A DNA stretch of 64,000 nt, from the NCBI GenBank assembly GCA_024500155.1, contig CM044856.1, positions 51,460,303-51,524,302 of the forward strand, read 5' to 3'. Below, in pieces: positions 11,515 through 22,215 of the stretch. Numbering within the stretch: the stretch's first letter is position 1; each line of letters begins with the position of its first letter. Both the position numbers and the translations under genes were made by a program. Source of the stretch: Chenopodium formosanum (taxonomy: Eukaryota; Streptophyta; Magnoliopsida; Caryophyllales; Amaranthaceae). The notes beneath the pieces were generated by a model. The model was not told where the DNA came from. It was given only the letters and a program-made list of their open reading frames with translations, and searched no databases.

Positions 11515-11528
11515 AACGGAACAGGCCC

Positions 11529-12314
11529 TAAGTCCCGTGTCACGGCAATAGCAAAGGTCGCCGGAACTCCGATGTGCAGCAACAACAGCAGCAAGTTTCA
11601 GCGAAAACAAAAATAAAAAAAAGGGGGGAGCAGAACCGCCGTGACACGGTGGGTTATGTCGGCTGACGGTAGAAGCTCCAAGCACTGGTGAGAGGCCGCC
11701 GAGACACGGAAATCCGAGCAAAAAGATTTTTTTTTCTTTGGGTGAAAACCGGACAAGAAAGAGGAATGATGGATGAGCAAAATAGGAGAAATGGTTGATA
11801 TTTAAAGCCAAAAAATCCCGTGCAACAGATCCCATTCCCACGTAACGGTCATATATTGTGTGGTGCGCATGCTTTGACTGGTCAAAGATTCCAATTGACC
11901 GGTTTTCAGCCAACAGGATTCCCGCGTCACGGGAGTTTGCTCCGTGACACGGGAGTTGATCCCGTCTGACGGAAAATATTTACCGTGTCGCGGGATGCTT
12001 CCATGTGGCACGGGGTTAAGAATATTCTTTTGCACCTTTTTCTAAGCTGGCTGCGAATATTTCTGGTATTTTTTATCAAAGCTGCACGATTTTCCGCGCA
12101 AATTAGAAAGTTATTTTTTTGGTAAAATTATGCGGAAAATTCTAACTGACGGTTGGAGGGTACCAAAATTACTATTTTGCCCCTAGAAGCATTAAAGTCA
12201 TTTTGTCGATAATTTAAACACCTAAGACAGTCAGATAATCGACTTGAAGGTGTGAATCATCTGCGGCCCACGTCTAGGGGTAATCGAATCATCATACACT
12301 TGCAAATTTCAGCA
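11529..12314. other. Tat internal region with dispersed GC palindromes
   Basis: There is no gene. CCGTGACACGG-type words occur at 11534-11545, 11639-11650, 11699-11709 and as a tight group at 11930-12017. From 12020 the sequence is AT-rich and leads into the 65-bp tandem array. Confidence 0.5.
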
Positions 12315-12960
12315 ATCGTCGGCTTTTCTCAAGCTTGGAAGGCGTTATCGGTGGATTTTTCTTCAAGTATAGAAAATCGCCAAGTCGGCTTCCCTCAAGC
12401 TTTGAAAGCGTTATCGGTGGATTTTTCTTCAAGTATAGAAAACCGCCAAGTCGGCTTTCCTCAAGCTTGAAGGCGTTATCGGTGGATTTTCTTCAAGTAT
12501 AGAAAACCGCCACGTCGGCTTTCCTCAAGCTTGGAACGCGTTATCGGTGGATTTTTCTTCAAGTATAGAAAACCGCCAAGTCGGCTTTCCTCAGGCATGA
12601 AAAGAGTTATCGGTGGATTTTTCTTCAAGTATAGAAAACCGTCCAGTCGGCTTTCCTCAAGTATGGAAAGCGTTATCGGTGGATTTTTCTTCAAGTATAG
12701 AAAACCGCCAAATTCCTTTGTCAGCTTTCCTCAAGCATGGAAGGCATTATCGGTGAATTTCTTCAAGCATAGAATGACACCAAATTCATACGTCGACTTT
12801 CCTCGGGCATGGAATGTATCATCCAGTAGGTTTCTTTAGGCTTAGAAAACTACCAAACTCTTCAGTCGGCTTTCCTCAAGCATGGAAAGCGTTCCCACAA
12901 ATGTCACTCGGTGGATTCCTTCAAGCATAGGAAGCTTCCAAATTTGTTTGTCACCGATAC
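12315..12960 (+). repeat. 65-bp tandem repeat array in the 3' untranslated part of the Tat element
   Basis: Unit starts (CGGTGGATTTTTCTTC) are at 12349, 12415, 12480, 12545, 12611, 12677 and 12751, giving a period of 65-66 bp and one 74-bp step. Two more diverged units follow to about 12960. Each unit also carries CAAGTCGGCTTTCCTCAAGC and a GAAAGCGTTAT block. Tandem arrays just upstream of the 3' LTR are known in Tat/Ogre elements and can seed satellites. Confidence 0.9.
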
Positions 12961-13115
12961 ACTGGTGCCAGATACGTATTCTATCCTTTTACTCTTTTAT
13001 CTGTAGAACTAACATTTTTCTACAGGTATCGGTGTATACAGAATGATTTAGGATCGCAAAACGTCTTTAATCATTCTCCGTCCCTATCGGAAATGACGTT
13101 TCTACAAACTCAGTC

Positions 13116-13129
13116 AAAGCGGGGGCTTC
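13116..13129 (+). other. Polypurine tract of the Tat element
   Basis: AAAGCGGGGGCTTC lies directly before TGTAGACACC. This is the usual arrangement of plus-strand primer and 3' LTR in Tat elements. Confidence 0.75.
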
Positions 13130-14710
13130 TGTAGACACCTAAAAATGTCTCCCCAAAACCAAATTCGATGATGAACAACCTTTCATCGCCACTATTGGTC
13201 GGGTTCAGTATTTAATCCCGAGAGTGCTTAAAAAATCGTATTTGATTAAATTCATATTTTTGAACAGTCCACGGATTAGTCTTGATGTTTGGTAAAATCA
13301 TAGTTTTAATTTCAGCCCAAACTTATTATTTAATTTTAGCCCAAACCTTTTTTATTTTATTATTTATTTTTGGCCCAAACCTTTTATTTATTTTATTTAA
13401 TTATTTTCTAATTTTAGCCCAAATAATAATAAATCAGAAAAGGCCCGAAATTATCAATCGACACTTAAAATGCCGAATGAAATTAGGTTTAAAACTGTTT
13501 TTAGACGGAAAAGTGGGCTGGGAATTCCCAGGCCACGGCAGGTACCCACCGTGTCATGGGAATCCTTCCCGTTTGATGGTGGAATTTCCCGTGACACGAG
13601 AAATCTGCCGTGACACGGGACATTCCGTGTCTTTTCCGCGTAAACCCTAAACGCGTTTTCTTCCCCGTTTACTGAAAATTTCCCGCGTCACACTAAAAAT
13701 GCACCGTGTCACGGGAATGTTTGCCGTCTGACGATGGGGCTTCCCGTGTCACGGTATAGTTTGCCGTGTCGCGGGATACTTTTTTAGGGTTTTTATCATT
13801 TGAGGGTTCCGTGTGCTCCCTCAGCACATTTTCCCTATAAATACCCCCTCATTTTTGATGTACGGAGCAGCAATTAATTCTCTAGTTTATTTTTATCTCT
13901 TCTATGCTTTAGCCTAAAGACTAGCCTACCCTTCTCATTTCAAAATTCCTTCTTCAAGTGCTCAAAGGAGTCCATACTTTACTCGTGGTTCTGTCCTTAA
14001 GCCAAGGCGTGAAAGGTAGAACTGTTTGAGGGTTTGGCCCCAAATCAACACTACTTTATTTAATTTAATTTAATTTAATTATTGTTTTTATTTACTTGAA
14101 GTTACTAACTCGTTTATTATTTTGTAGTTGCAAACAAACGGAATCAAAGTAAGAATTATGTTCCTTTTATTTCTATTATTTTTCTAACGATTTTATATTG
14201 TTGGATCTATGGTTAAATTACTTCCAATATTAATGTTTGTTCTATTATTTTTATGATCACTATATTGCATGTTTAAAGGGGAATATGTAATTGAAAATAA
14301 TGCCTAATAAGCTAATTTGGACAACCGGTTTAGGATCCTTTTTAATCTTGTTATTAATTGAAGTGATCACCAATATTTTTAGAATAATGTGTGCATTAAT
14401 ATTCAACCAATTTAGCTAAATAATAATTTGGAGCGACTTGAATATTTTGTTTGTATGCCTTTGAGATCACAGGAATGCTTTTCAATATAAGAATCGAGTA
14501 GAGGCCAATACGGGCGAATGTGACTCCATGACTCACTTCGTACCATCATCCCCGATCCTTTTTTCGTGGTTCCAAACCATATGGAGTTAGTAATCTCATG
14601 GATTATGAATGGGGTTTAACCTTCACGGGTCAATCGTTGTTGCCTTCGTTGTCCCTTATCGTGGTTGCCTTTTTATGATCCGTGAACGGTTTACAAGTTC
14701 CTTAAAAACT
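13130..14710 (+). mobile_element. Tat-type LTR
   Basis: The LTR starts with TGTAGACACC after a polypurine tract. Its upstream part (13530-13790) is dense in CCGTGWCACGG-type words. A TATA box (CTATAAATACCCC) lies at about 13836-13848, so transcription would start near 13870. A T-rich R/U5 follows. The right end is placed before TTGGCGGCTC (14711), which resembles the TGGCGACTC primer sites of Tat elements. The related minus-strand copy at 62688-62730 has the same junction. A perfect CA end is not obvious. Confidence 0.65.
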
Positions 14711-15180
14711 TGTTGGCGGCTCCCTACTTTCCTTGCCCCTAATCGTGTCCCTAATCGTATGTCAATTCCCACTTCCTATGAGTGCCAAGCATATTCACAC
14801 ATTCTTTAACGTAGGCGCACTTCAAGCGACGCCTACAGAGAGCTGTTTCGAACCACGTAGGCACCTGCTACCTACAAGGTCGGTTTTCCACCTACACTAA
14901 TAGGTGGCACCAGCTTGGTTATCTTCCTATAAATACCTAAGCATGTTTTCAGAAATTGGTACAATCTCTCTCTCTCTCTAAAGATATTCTCTGTCTTTAT
15001 TCTTTCTCTCCTAAGATTACTGACTTTAGCATCGGAGCGGTTATCCCCCGATAACCCGCCGGGTTAGCTGATCTGGGTTGACTGTGCAGGTGCGAAATTA
15101 AACGGTAAACCTTTACCAACCCTCAAGAACTCTCGAAATCGAAGCTCACCCGGAATAGTATCAATTAGTAAAAAATCAAA
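14711..15180 (+). mobile_element. LTR-like fragment with TATA box, family unclear
   Basis: After the Tat LTR comes a short segment (14711-14790), then sequence with a TATA box (CTATAAATACC, about 14928) and a CT-microsatellite leader. GCATCGGAGCGG and TGACTGTGCAGGT (15078-15090) follow, a combination seen at the R/U5 ends of several plant Ty3 LTRs. No partner LTR or target duplication was found. Confidence 0.35.
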
Positions 15181-15537
15181 ACCGTTTAATATTAATAAAC
15201 TATTTATTAAAATAATTCCATTTTTTATTTTTTTTTAATGATACTAAGACAACTGTAAATAACCGCAAGATTATATTGTTCTAGTCAAAGTAGATTAGGT
15301 GAAGAGTGAAAAAAAGAGTATCTATATACTTTCAGTATTTCACATTAGAAGTTTAAGTAAAAACCAGTATTCAAAGTTAATACTCCCTCTGCTCCTTTTT
15401 ATAGTTTAAATTTGAAATCACTAATGTGATATAATCTTCTAAATTACTCTTTATATATAAGACATAACATAGTCATGTTTAATCTTATTTGACTCGTTTC
15501 GTTGAATAGATTATTGATATTCAATTGTTATGTCTAT
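15181..15537. other. AT-rich spacer with a single Stowaway-like end
   Basis: No gene is present. TACTCCCTCTGCTCC at 15381 looks like one terminus of a Stowaway MITE. The matching end was not found either before the LTR element at 15543 or after it at 24754. Confidence 0.35.
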
Positions 15538-15542
15538 AATAC

Positions 15543-18065
15543 TGATCGGGGTTAGATAGTGTCGTTAGTCTACTAACCCTAATTAAATTAACAATTTATA
15601 ATACCTAAACTACCCTAATACGAGTATAGGGGTAAGTAAAGGGTCGAACCCAAAAGGACTAAGTGTATCAATCTATGCTAATTAGACTACTAGGAAAGCT
15701 TGTGAGGTAAAGAACGGTTCAACTAAACACTACTAAGAGCAAATAACTAAAACTAGGGAAAGTGGAATCCAATTACATCAATGCATTCAACAACATCAAA
15801 CAATTAGATGAAAATGACCTCAATTAGGACGATTTACACATTTAACTCACTCTCGCGCAATTAAACATGTTAATAATCCTACTAAACTAATTCACTCTCG
15901 TGCAACTAGCCTAGCAAAGATATGGAGGAATTTAGGGTTCTCAAACAACTCACCTTCGCACAATTGATTGAAAACACAATTAAAAGCATAGAATCAATTA
16001 GCTAGAAAGATTCTAATCCATAAAAGCATCATCCATACACAATAATCAAGAAACAATTTCATACTAACCACAATCAATCATCAAATTAATTAACATAACC
16101 TTCATCCATTTCCCTAGAACAAAACCTAAACTAACATAATGAACAAAAATATGGAAAACAAGATAAAATAATAATAAAGGCAAGAATCAACAACTAAACT
16201 AATTAAACTACTCAAATCAACAAATAAATAAGCAAAAACAATAATAAATGAAAGCAATAAAGGTGAGAGAAAGTTAGGAAAACTCATTGAATTTATGAGA
16301 GGAAAAATCCACAAATTTGCTTCTTCAAAATCCCAAAAACTCCATGAAAAATCCCATCTTTCTCTCTCTAAACTACTCCTAACCCTAAGAGAGAGAAAAT
16401 AAAGGCTAAAATAATGTTAAGTGAATGTTTTGAGAAAATAACCCCAAAGGGGTATTTATAATGCAAGGCAAAATAAAATAAAGTAAAAGAGAAAACTAAA
16501 AAGAAATAAAAACTAAACTAAAATAATTAAAATAACTAAACTTAAAAACCAAAAATAAAACTAAACTAAAAATAAAATAAAATGAAAAGAAAAAAGGAAA
16601 AAGAAAACAAAACCCCCAATTTCCCCAAAACAGAACCAACCCACGAAACCAAAAATCAGCTTCCCCCTTTCCTTCCCCTTTCGATTTTGGCTGCTCTGGT
16701 TTTCTATCCATCATCACCATCACGCATCATCAATCATCTCTCAATCACCACCGTCAATCCTCATCGTCATCAATCAAGCATCAATCAAAGCCGTTCAATT
16801 CTCATTAAAAATCAAGCGAAAGGCTCGTGATTGACCCACGAATGCGCGCCCGCGAAGACACCGCGCAGAGGTCGCGCATAGCTTCTGCCTCGACTCTGAA
16901 TTTGGACTCCAATCGTGTGCGCTTTCTGACAGGGGGTGCGCGGCCGCGATGATATGGGTTGCTGTTATTGTTGTGGCTGGTGGTGTGAGAATCGCGTGGT
17001 GGTTGAAGGTTGCTGAGGGAGCAGGGGAGGTGCGATTGGAGGCGGTTTTGTGGTGGCTGGTGTAATGGTGGTGTTGCGAGGTGAAACAGGGGAGATGCGA
17101 TTGCGAGGGAGTTTGGTTTAATTGGTGATTGATAGGCGATTGGCGGTTTTGGCGGAGGTTGATTGGAGGTGGCTGATGGTGTTGGTGTTGTTGACGGTTG
17201 TTGTCGCTGTTGTTGCTGTTGGTGTTGTGATGCGTGGTGGTGATTGGAGGTGGTTGTTGTGAGGGTGAGTGAGCAGGGGTGGCGAATTGGTTGGTGCGTG
17301 AATTGGTGGTTTTGCGTGGCTATGGATTGGAGTAATTGGTGAATTGGTTGCAGTTTTGGTGGTGTTGGGTTGGTTGTGGCTGAAGATGGTGGTGTGCGGC
17401 TGGTGGTTAATTGATTGTTGGGGTTTGCGTGAGGAAGCAGAGGAAGGTGATTGGAGGTGGTGTGTTTGTTGCTGTTGCAGTTGGTGATGGAGATGGTGTG
17501 GTGGAGGTTAAGGGATGGTGTGGTGTAGGTTAAGAGGTGGGCAGCAGCTAGGTCGGTTAGGGGCATTGTGAAGTTTGCTTGAACCTTGGACCCCGAACAC
17601 AAGCTTGACTTTGAAACCCGGAACGCCTACAACCAAAAACAATACGAGGGTGAAATGGAAAATAAAATAAAATAAAATAAATAAAATAAAGTAAAATAAA
17701 ATAAGATAAATAAAGTAAAATAAAATAAAATAAAATGCTAAAACTAAAGAAATAATAAAATTAAATGAAATGAAATAAAATAAAAATACGAAACTAAAAT
17801 AAATAAGAAAAATGAGATAAAAAGAGAAATTATTAAAAATAAAAACTAACGACTTAAACTACAAACATTAAAAGAAAGAAAAATAAAATAAAACACGAAA
17901 ATAAACTAAAAACTATAGAAAATTATAAAAATACTCAAAATAAAGAATAAAAGACGAGAATAATAAAATAATAGAAATAAAGAACAAAATAGGCTAAATT
18001 ATTGTAAGATAAGCCGGAAAGCGACTCAATAATCACCCTAAAAGTGACATAAAAGTCACTTATCA
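15543..18065 (-). repeat. 3' LTR (minus orientation) of the gag-only element
   Basis: The LTR is 2523 bp. On the minus strand it begins TGATAAGTGACTTTTATG and ends CCCCGATCA. A TATAAATACC box lies at 16451-16460 (minus). The partner is 22216-24748 (2533 bp); the length difference matches a ~10-bp AATAAAAGAA-type insertion near 23253. The His/Thr/Pro-rich frame on the minus strand (16805-17602) comes from low-complexity DNA in U3 and is interrupted in the partner LTR, so it is not called as a gene. Confidence 0.93.
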
Positions 18066-20358
18066 AACTCCCCCAAGCTAAACTTTTGTTCGTCCTCGAG
18101 CAAATTAACATGAAACACGAGAGAAGGAGAGTGATTTATTCAAGAAAATCTAAGACACTAAAGGAGACAAGAATGTACACTAACTCACTTTCGTAGGAAT
18201 CACGGTCAATTTTAGCAACTAAAGACAAGCCCTTTAAACCCCTAGATCGCCCTAGAGGACGAGTGTGCTCTCGTGAGGGTGTCCTAAGAGTTTAACCCAC
18301 AACTCTAAGTAAAAACCAAGGCACGACAATAAAAAGAAAAGAAAAAGAAACATAAAACGAGGAAGAAAAACACAAGTTCATATTTGGACAAGAGATAGGA
18401 ACAAACACCAATGAATGTAAACCTTTCTAAATAGACAAATGTATGCACGTTCCAGGATGTCAATGGTTGATTGAAACATAACATATGCTAAGCATAGAGA
18501 ACTAATGAGGACTCAATCCACCCTAGCCCCAACCAATCGGGCCGCGTTCTCTCCACTAGCTTCAAATCAACCCTTAAGCTAGCTTCTCATGATTCCTCGA
18601 AGGAACCAGAAAAAGATAAAGAAATGAAAAACTTTGAGAAGGTAATCCCGACATCTCAACTATGCATACTCTCTCCATAAGTTTGAAATCTATCTCCCTC
18701 CACCGTTCTTTGACTTAACCCCACTAAAATCTAAGGGTCTTTTATTTGGTTGTAACATAAGGCTAAGGGTTAAGGCGGGGTAAAAATTTGAAAATTTTGG
18801 TGATATTTCCTAAGTGAAGCAAAAGAGTGGCCTACTCTCAAAAACAAACTCAAGAAATCGCAAAATATCAAACAAAAATACCAATAATGCCAACTCCCCC
18901 AAGCTTACTCAACACTAACACACAATATATACAAAAAAAATGAAGGAACGCTCCCCCCCCCCCCCAAGCTTGAACGAAGCATTGTCCTCAATGCTTAAAC
19001 TAGGGTAGAAAACGAAACCAAACAAAAATATATTTGTGTGTTAGTTTGATTCTTTTTTTTTTTTTTTTTTTTTTTTTTTTGTGTCCTTGCCTTTTTCTAA
19101 CCATGGACGGCTTTTTTCTTGAAACTTCATTTGATTTTCTTGAATTGCATCTTTCTTTTCAAACTTTTCTTGCATATTCTTTTCAAGCTCAACTTTCAAA
19201 TACCGTACTTAAACCAATTCACAAAGTTTTCTTGCTCATGATCAACACTCTCAAAACTCAAACCTCACATGCCTATGCTCACTAACTAAAAGGGTTGGTA
19301 AACATAGGCCATTAGGTTTGTAATGCGGTTTAAACAAGAGCGGGAAACATTAGGCTCAAATTGGTTAATAAGTAGGTTGATGCAAAATAGAAAATCAAAT
19401 TTGTAACAAAATAAAAAGAAGATAAAGAAAAATGAGAAAAGGTGCCCTTTTCCTCCCCTAGAGAGGCCCGGTCACGATCTTGGGAGCTAGAGGTCAAAAC
19501 AAGGATTAAGACATGCATAGTTAAGGATCCTAAACAGCCGCTCAACAAGGTGATGAAGGCTAGAACAAATGAAACTCACAAGGGATTATAACCAAACAAA
19601 TACCAACCAAGGGTTTCAAATCCACTATAGAGAGCAACTCCATCTTACCACATTCTCGTGAACTAAGGCTTCATGGACCCTTAAAAGTTCTTAAACCGGC
19701 AACCTTAGCATATAGTATCCTAGAGTCAACCAATGACACTCTCAAACCGTGCATACATTTACCACTTAGAAAGAAAAACATTCAAGGATTCAAGTCCCAA
19801 AACAAAATGTCCAAAATAAGAACAAACAAAACACATTTTGCCAAAATTACCTTGAAAATAAACAAAAATCTTTTTGGACTTTTCAAAATATAAGAAAAGA
19901 CATAAAAATGCATATACTCAAGTGCATGGCATAAACGAATCAACATCCCACTAAACATGATAGGATACCCTCCCCCAAGCTTGAATGAGACAATATACTC
20001 AAACATAAACCAAATAATCCATGGGAGGGGAAAAGAAAGAAATCAATCCAACAAACCAACACAAGTCCAACGAGTCACCAACCATTAGAGAAAGATCTAG
20101 GAAAGATATTACCGGATATTGGTGGGTGTAAATACCCGCAAATGAACCAATTTAACCTTTCAAAGCCGATTTCCTCTTGAATTGAATCTCGATTTCCTTA
20201 TGCTAGCAAAAATAGGCGTCAAACTTCCTTGGTTCTTGATCCAAACCAATGCATTAGTGTATATCAAGCCATGTACCTAGCAAAAGGCACACAAACATTT
20301 CCATGAGAGAAAATCTAATCTAAAAAGAAAAGAAAATGAAAGCAATAAAAGCCTCGGG
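18066..20358 (-). other. Non-coding 3' internal region of the gag-only element, with polypurine tract
   Basis: The polypurine tract AGCTTGGGGGAGTT (minus strand, 18066-18079) abuts the 3' LTR. The motif CAAGCTTGGGGGAG recurs at about 18895-18905, 18955-18970 and 19970-19982. A T-run of about 30 lies at 19051-19080. No convincing protein was seen here. Confidence 0.7.
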
Positions 20359-22100
20359 TTACTTCCCGAGAAAGGCTTGTTTAACGTCCAAGCGAGACCG
20401 CTCTAGTAAATAATATTGCAACGAACGCAAGAGCTTATCAAATGCACTACTACACATCTCATATGATAACAAGTAGGCAAATGAAGGGAGGAGGACGTGC
20501 AACAAGATTATTGCACGTAATTGAGGAGGAAGTTGCCAAAAGAAAGAAGAAAAATCAAAAGAAAAATCGAGAAAATAAGAAGAGAAAGAAGAAGAAGAAA
20601 AAGGAAAAGAATAAAAAGGCAAAACCTCCTCAAAATCTTTTTGGGTGGCATAATCACCCATTTCCTCAATGATGGGAGGATGAGAAGGAAAAGTCTCATC
20701 AAACAAGAGAGGGTCCTCAATAGGCTCTAAGACAAAAGAGGGGAGGAACATAGGATAGTAGGGGATGTGGTCAAATTTCCTTGAGAAAGGGACATGAGGA
20801 AGGGGAGGAGAAACAATGGACTCACAAAGCCTCACATCACCAATGAAGGCATGAAAATCAATCATAGAATCCTCAAAAGAACACTCTTGACTCTCATCTC
20901 CCTCAAACAAAAACTCTCCAATAGAAACAACCTCATCCTCCTTTTATCACAACGATGAACAACAACTCCCTCAAGATCCTCAAAGCCTAGAGTCTCTAAA
21001 CCATGCATGAAAGGATAAAGGTTTCTCTCAAATTCATCCCTTTCCCATGAAGCATTGCCAATGAACTCTTTCAAGAGGCTATAATGATTTGTTACACCTT
21101 CAATGAACATACTAGCCATAACCTCAAATGAGTCCAAAGACTCATGGATAGAAGGGTCACAAACATGCAAGGTAGACTCATCAAGATGGGGAAGGGGGTT
21201 GGAAACCTCGAAATCGACAATTTCTTCATTCACAACTCTTCCACCATCACTCAAGGGACTCTCAATCTCTCTTGATTGCTCAAACTCATCATCATCATCC
21301 TCATGAAATCCCTCATTCAAAATTGAAGATGGCTCACTCACATCCTCACCAAGGGAAGCTCTCAAATGGGGTAAATAAGGGGAAGGATGGCATTCAAGCT
21401 CTAATGGGGAATGAAAAGGATCAAAATCCTCAAGAATCCCCTCATCACAAGAAAATCTCCCCTCAACCTCACACCCTTGGCCCACATCATTCTCAAAAAC
21501 ACTCTCACACTCCAAATGAGGTGCCTCACATCCATTTACATCAACCAAAGCACTCATCACTTGGGCAAGCCTCACTTCTCTCAATTTTTGTTCCTCTTGA
21601 AGCTCTTGGAGTTGTTGGGTAAGATATTGCATTTGAGAAAGAATTTGGGCTTCAATGTTATTGGGTCGAGGTTCATGATCAAAGTCAAATTGCACATTAT
21701 CAAAATTAGCACAAATCTCATCAAAATGAGCATAAGGGGAAAAGGTGTCAATTTGCATACTAGGATTATCACTAGGCACATAAGAAGTATCAAGAGAATT
21801 CATGCAAAAATTAAAAGAATCTTGGCATTGAGAATCAAAGTAAGAAACATGAGATTCTCTATCTAAAGAATCCTTAGCAAGCCATGTGAAGAAATCCCAC
21901 GCATCATGCATAGACAAATGACAAAATCTACCATTATTCATGTCCTCAACCATTCCCCTAGTATACTCATTCATGCCCCAATAAGCTATATCACAAGCAT
22001 CATTAAGAGAACACCCATGGTAACTAAGAAAACCATCTAGTCTTTCAAAGTAAGCATAAAAGGGTTCACCATCAAATTGAGGAAAAGATAAGCATGCCAT
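20359..22100 (-). pseudogene. Gag-like protein of the non-autonomous LTR element (one frameshift)
   Basis: The start is placed at MACLSFPQFDGEPFYAYFER (22100), which lines up with the EPFY.Y.ER....L opening of plant Athila/Tat gag. The upstream in-frame residues at 22133 look like leader. The conserved helical part continues with GMNEYTRGMVEDMNNGRF...HDAWDFFTWLAKDS (residues about 40-75 from this start). It is followed by a Gln/Glu coiled stretch (QILSQMQYLTQQLQELQEEQ) and a long acidic C-terminal region. There is no zinc knuckle. Near 20935 the frame breaks: the continuation (EDEVVSIGEFLFEGDESQ...) is in another frame and runs to a stop at 20359. Gag would package element RNA into particles. 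The frameshift could be a true lesion or a sequencing artefact in an otherwise young element. Confidence 0.68.
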
Positions 22101-22192
22101 TTTTATACAAAGAACAAAGAAAAGCAAACACAAATCAAATTATATACAAGAACCTAGTTAATCTAATCAACACAAACTAATGAACGCCTTAG

Positions 22193-22210
22193 TCCCCGGC
22201 AACGGCGCCA
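22193..22210 (-). other. Primer binding site, tRNA-Asp type
   Basis: The minus strand reads TGGCGCCGTTGCCGGGGA five bases after the 5' LTR end. This is the widespread plant primer site complementary to tRNA-Asp, and it fixes the minus orientation of the element. Confidence 0.88.
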
Positions 22211-22215
22211 AAATT

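Larger units (their letters stand above)
10369..11528. mobile_element. Harbinger/Tourist-like MITE built around TTCAG minisatellite
   Basis: The element is bounded by inverted GGGCCTGTTC ends (10369-10378 and 11519-11528). Similarity extends inwards (CGTTGA versus CGTTTGA) once a 5-bp TGTTC duplication on the left is allowed for. TAA flanks both sides (10366-10368 and 11529-11531), as expected for the TWA target duplication of PIF/Harbinger elements. The GGGCCTGTT terminus is typical of Tourist-type MITEs. Inside each end lies a long TTCAG array, in the same orientation on both sides. The centre holds a TAA microsatellite and AT-rich sequence without coding capacity. It is nested in the Tat element. 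Confidence 0.7.
1..14710 (+). mobile_element. Ty3/gypsy retrotransposon, Tat/Ogre lineage, 5'-truncated by the window edge
   Basis: The plus-strand order is linker, reverse transcriptase, RNase H, a second archaeal-type RNase H, integrase, a long downstream internal region, a polypurine tract and an LTR. The second RNase H is the family signature of plant Tat elements. The gag and protease parts lie left of the window. The internal region after integrase runs about 9 kb (4083-13129), which is very long, and carries two antisense genes, a tandem array and a nested MITE. Pol has frameshifts and stops, so the copy is dead. The right boundary is placed just before the primer-site-like TTGGCGGCTC near 14711 and is uncertain by tens of bases or more. 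Confidence 0.85.

Noticed and set aside
15381..15396. A Stowaway MITE at TACTCCCTCTGCTCC
   Set aside because: The opposite end could not be found, so only a terminus-like motif is noted.
16805..17602. 265-residue His/Thr/Pro/Gln-rich frame on the minus strand
   Set aside because: It lies wholly in LTR U3, derives from simple GGTGGTT-type DNA, and the near-identical partner LTR has it interrupted. It has no domain.
20442..21866. Plus-strand Lys/Arg/His-rich frames
   Set aside because: They are the antisense shadow of the gag-like gene of the minus-strand element.
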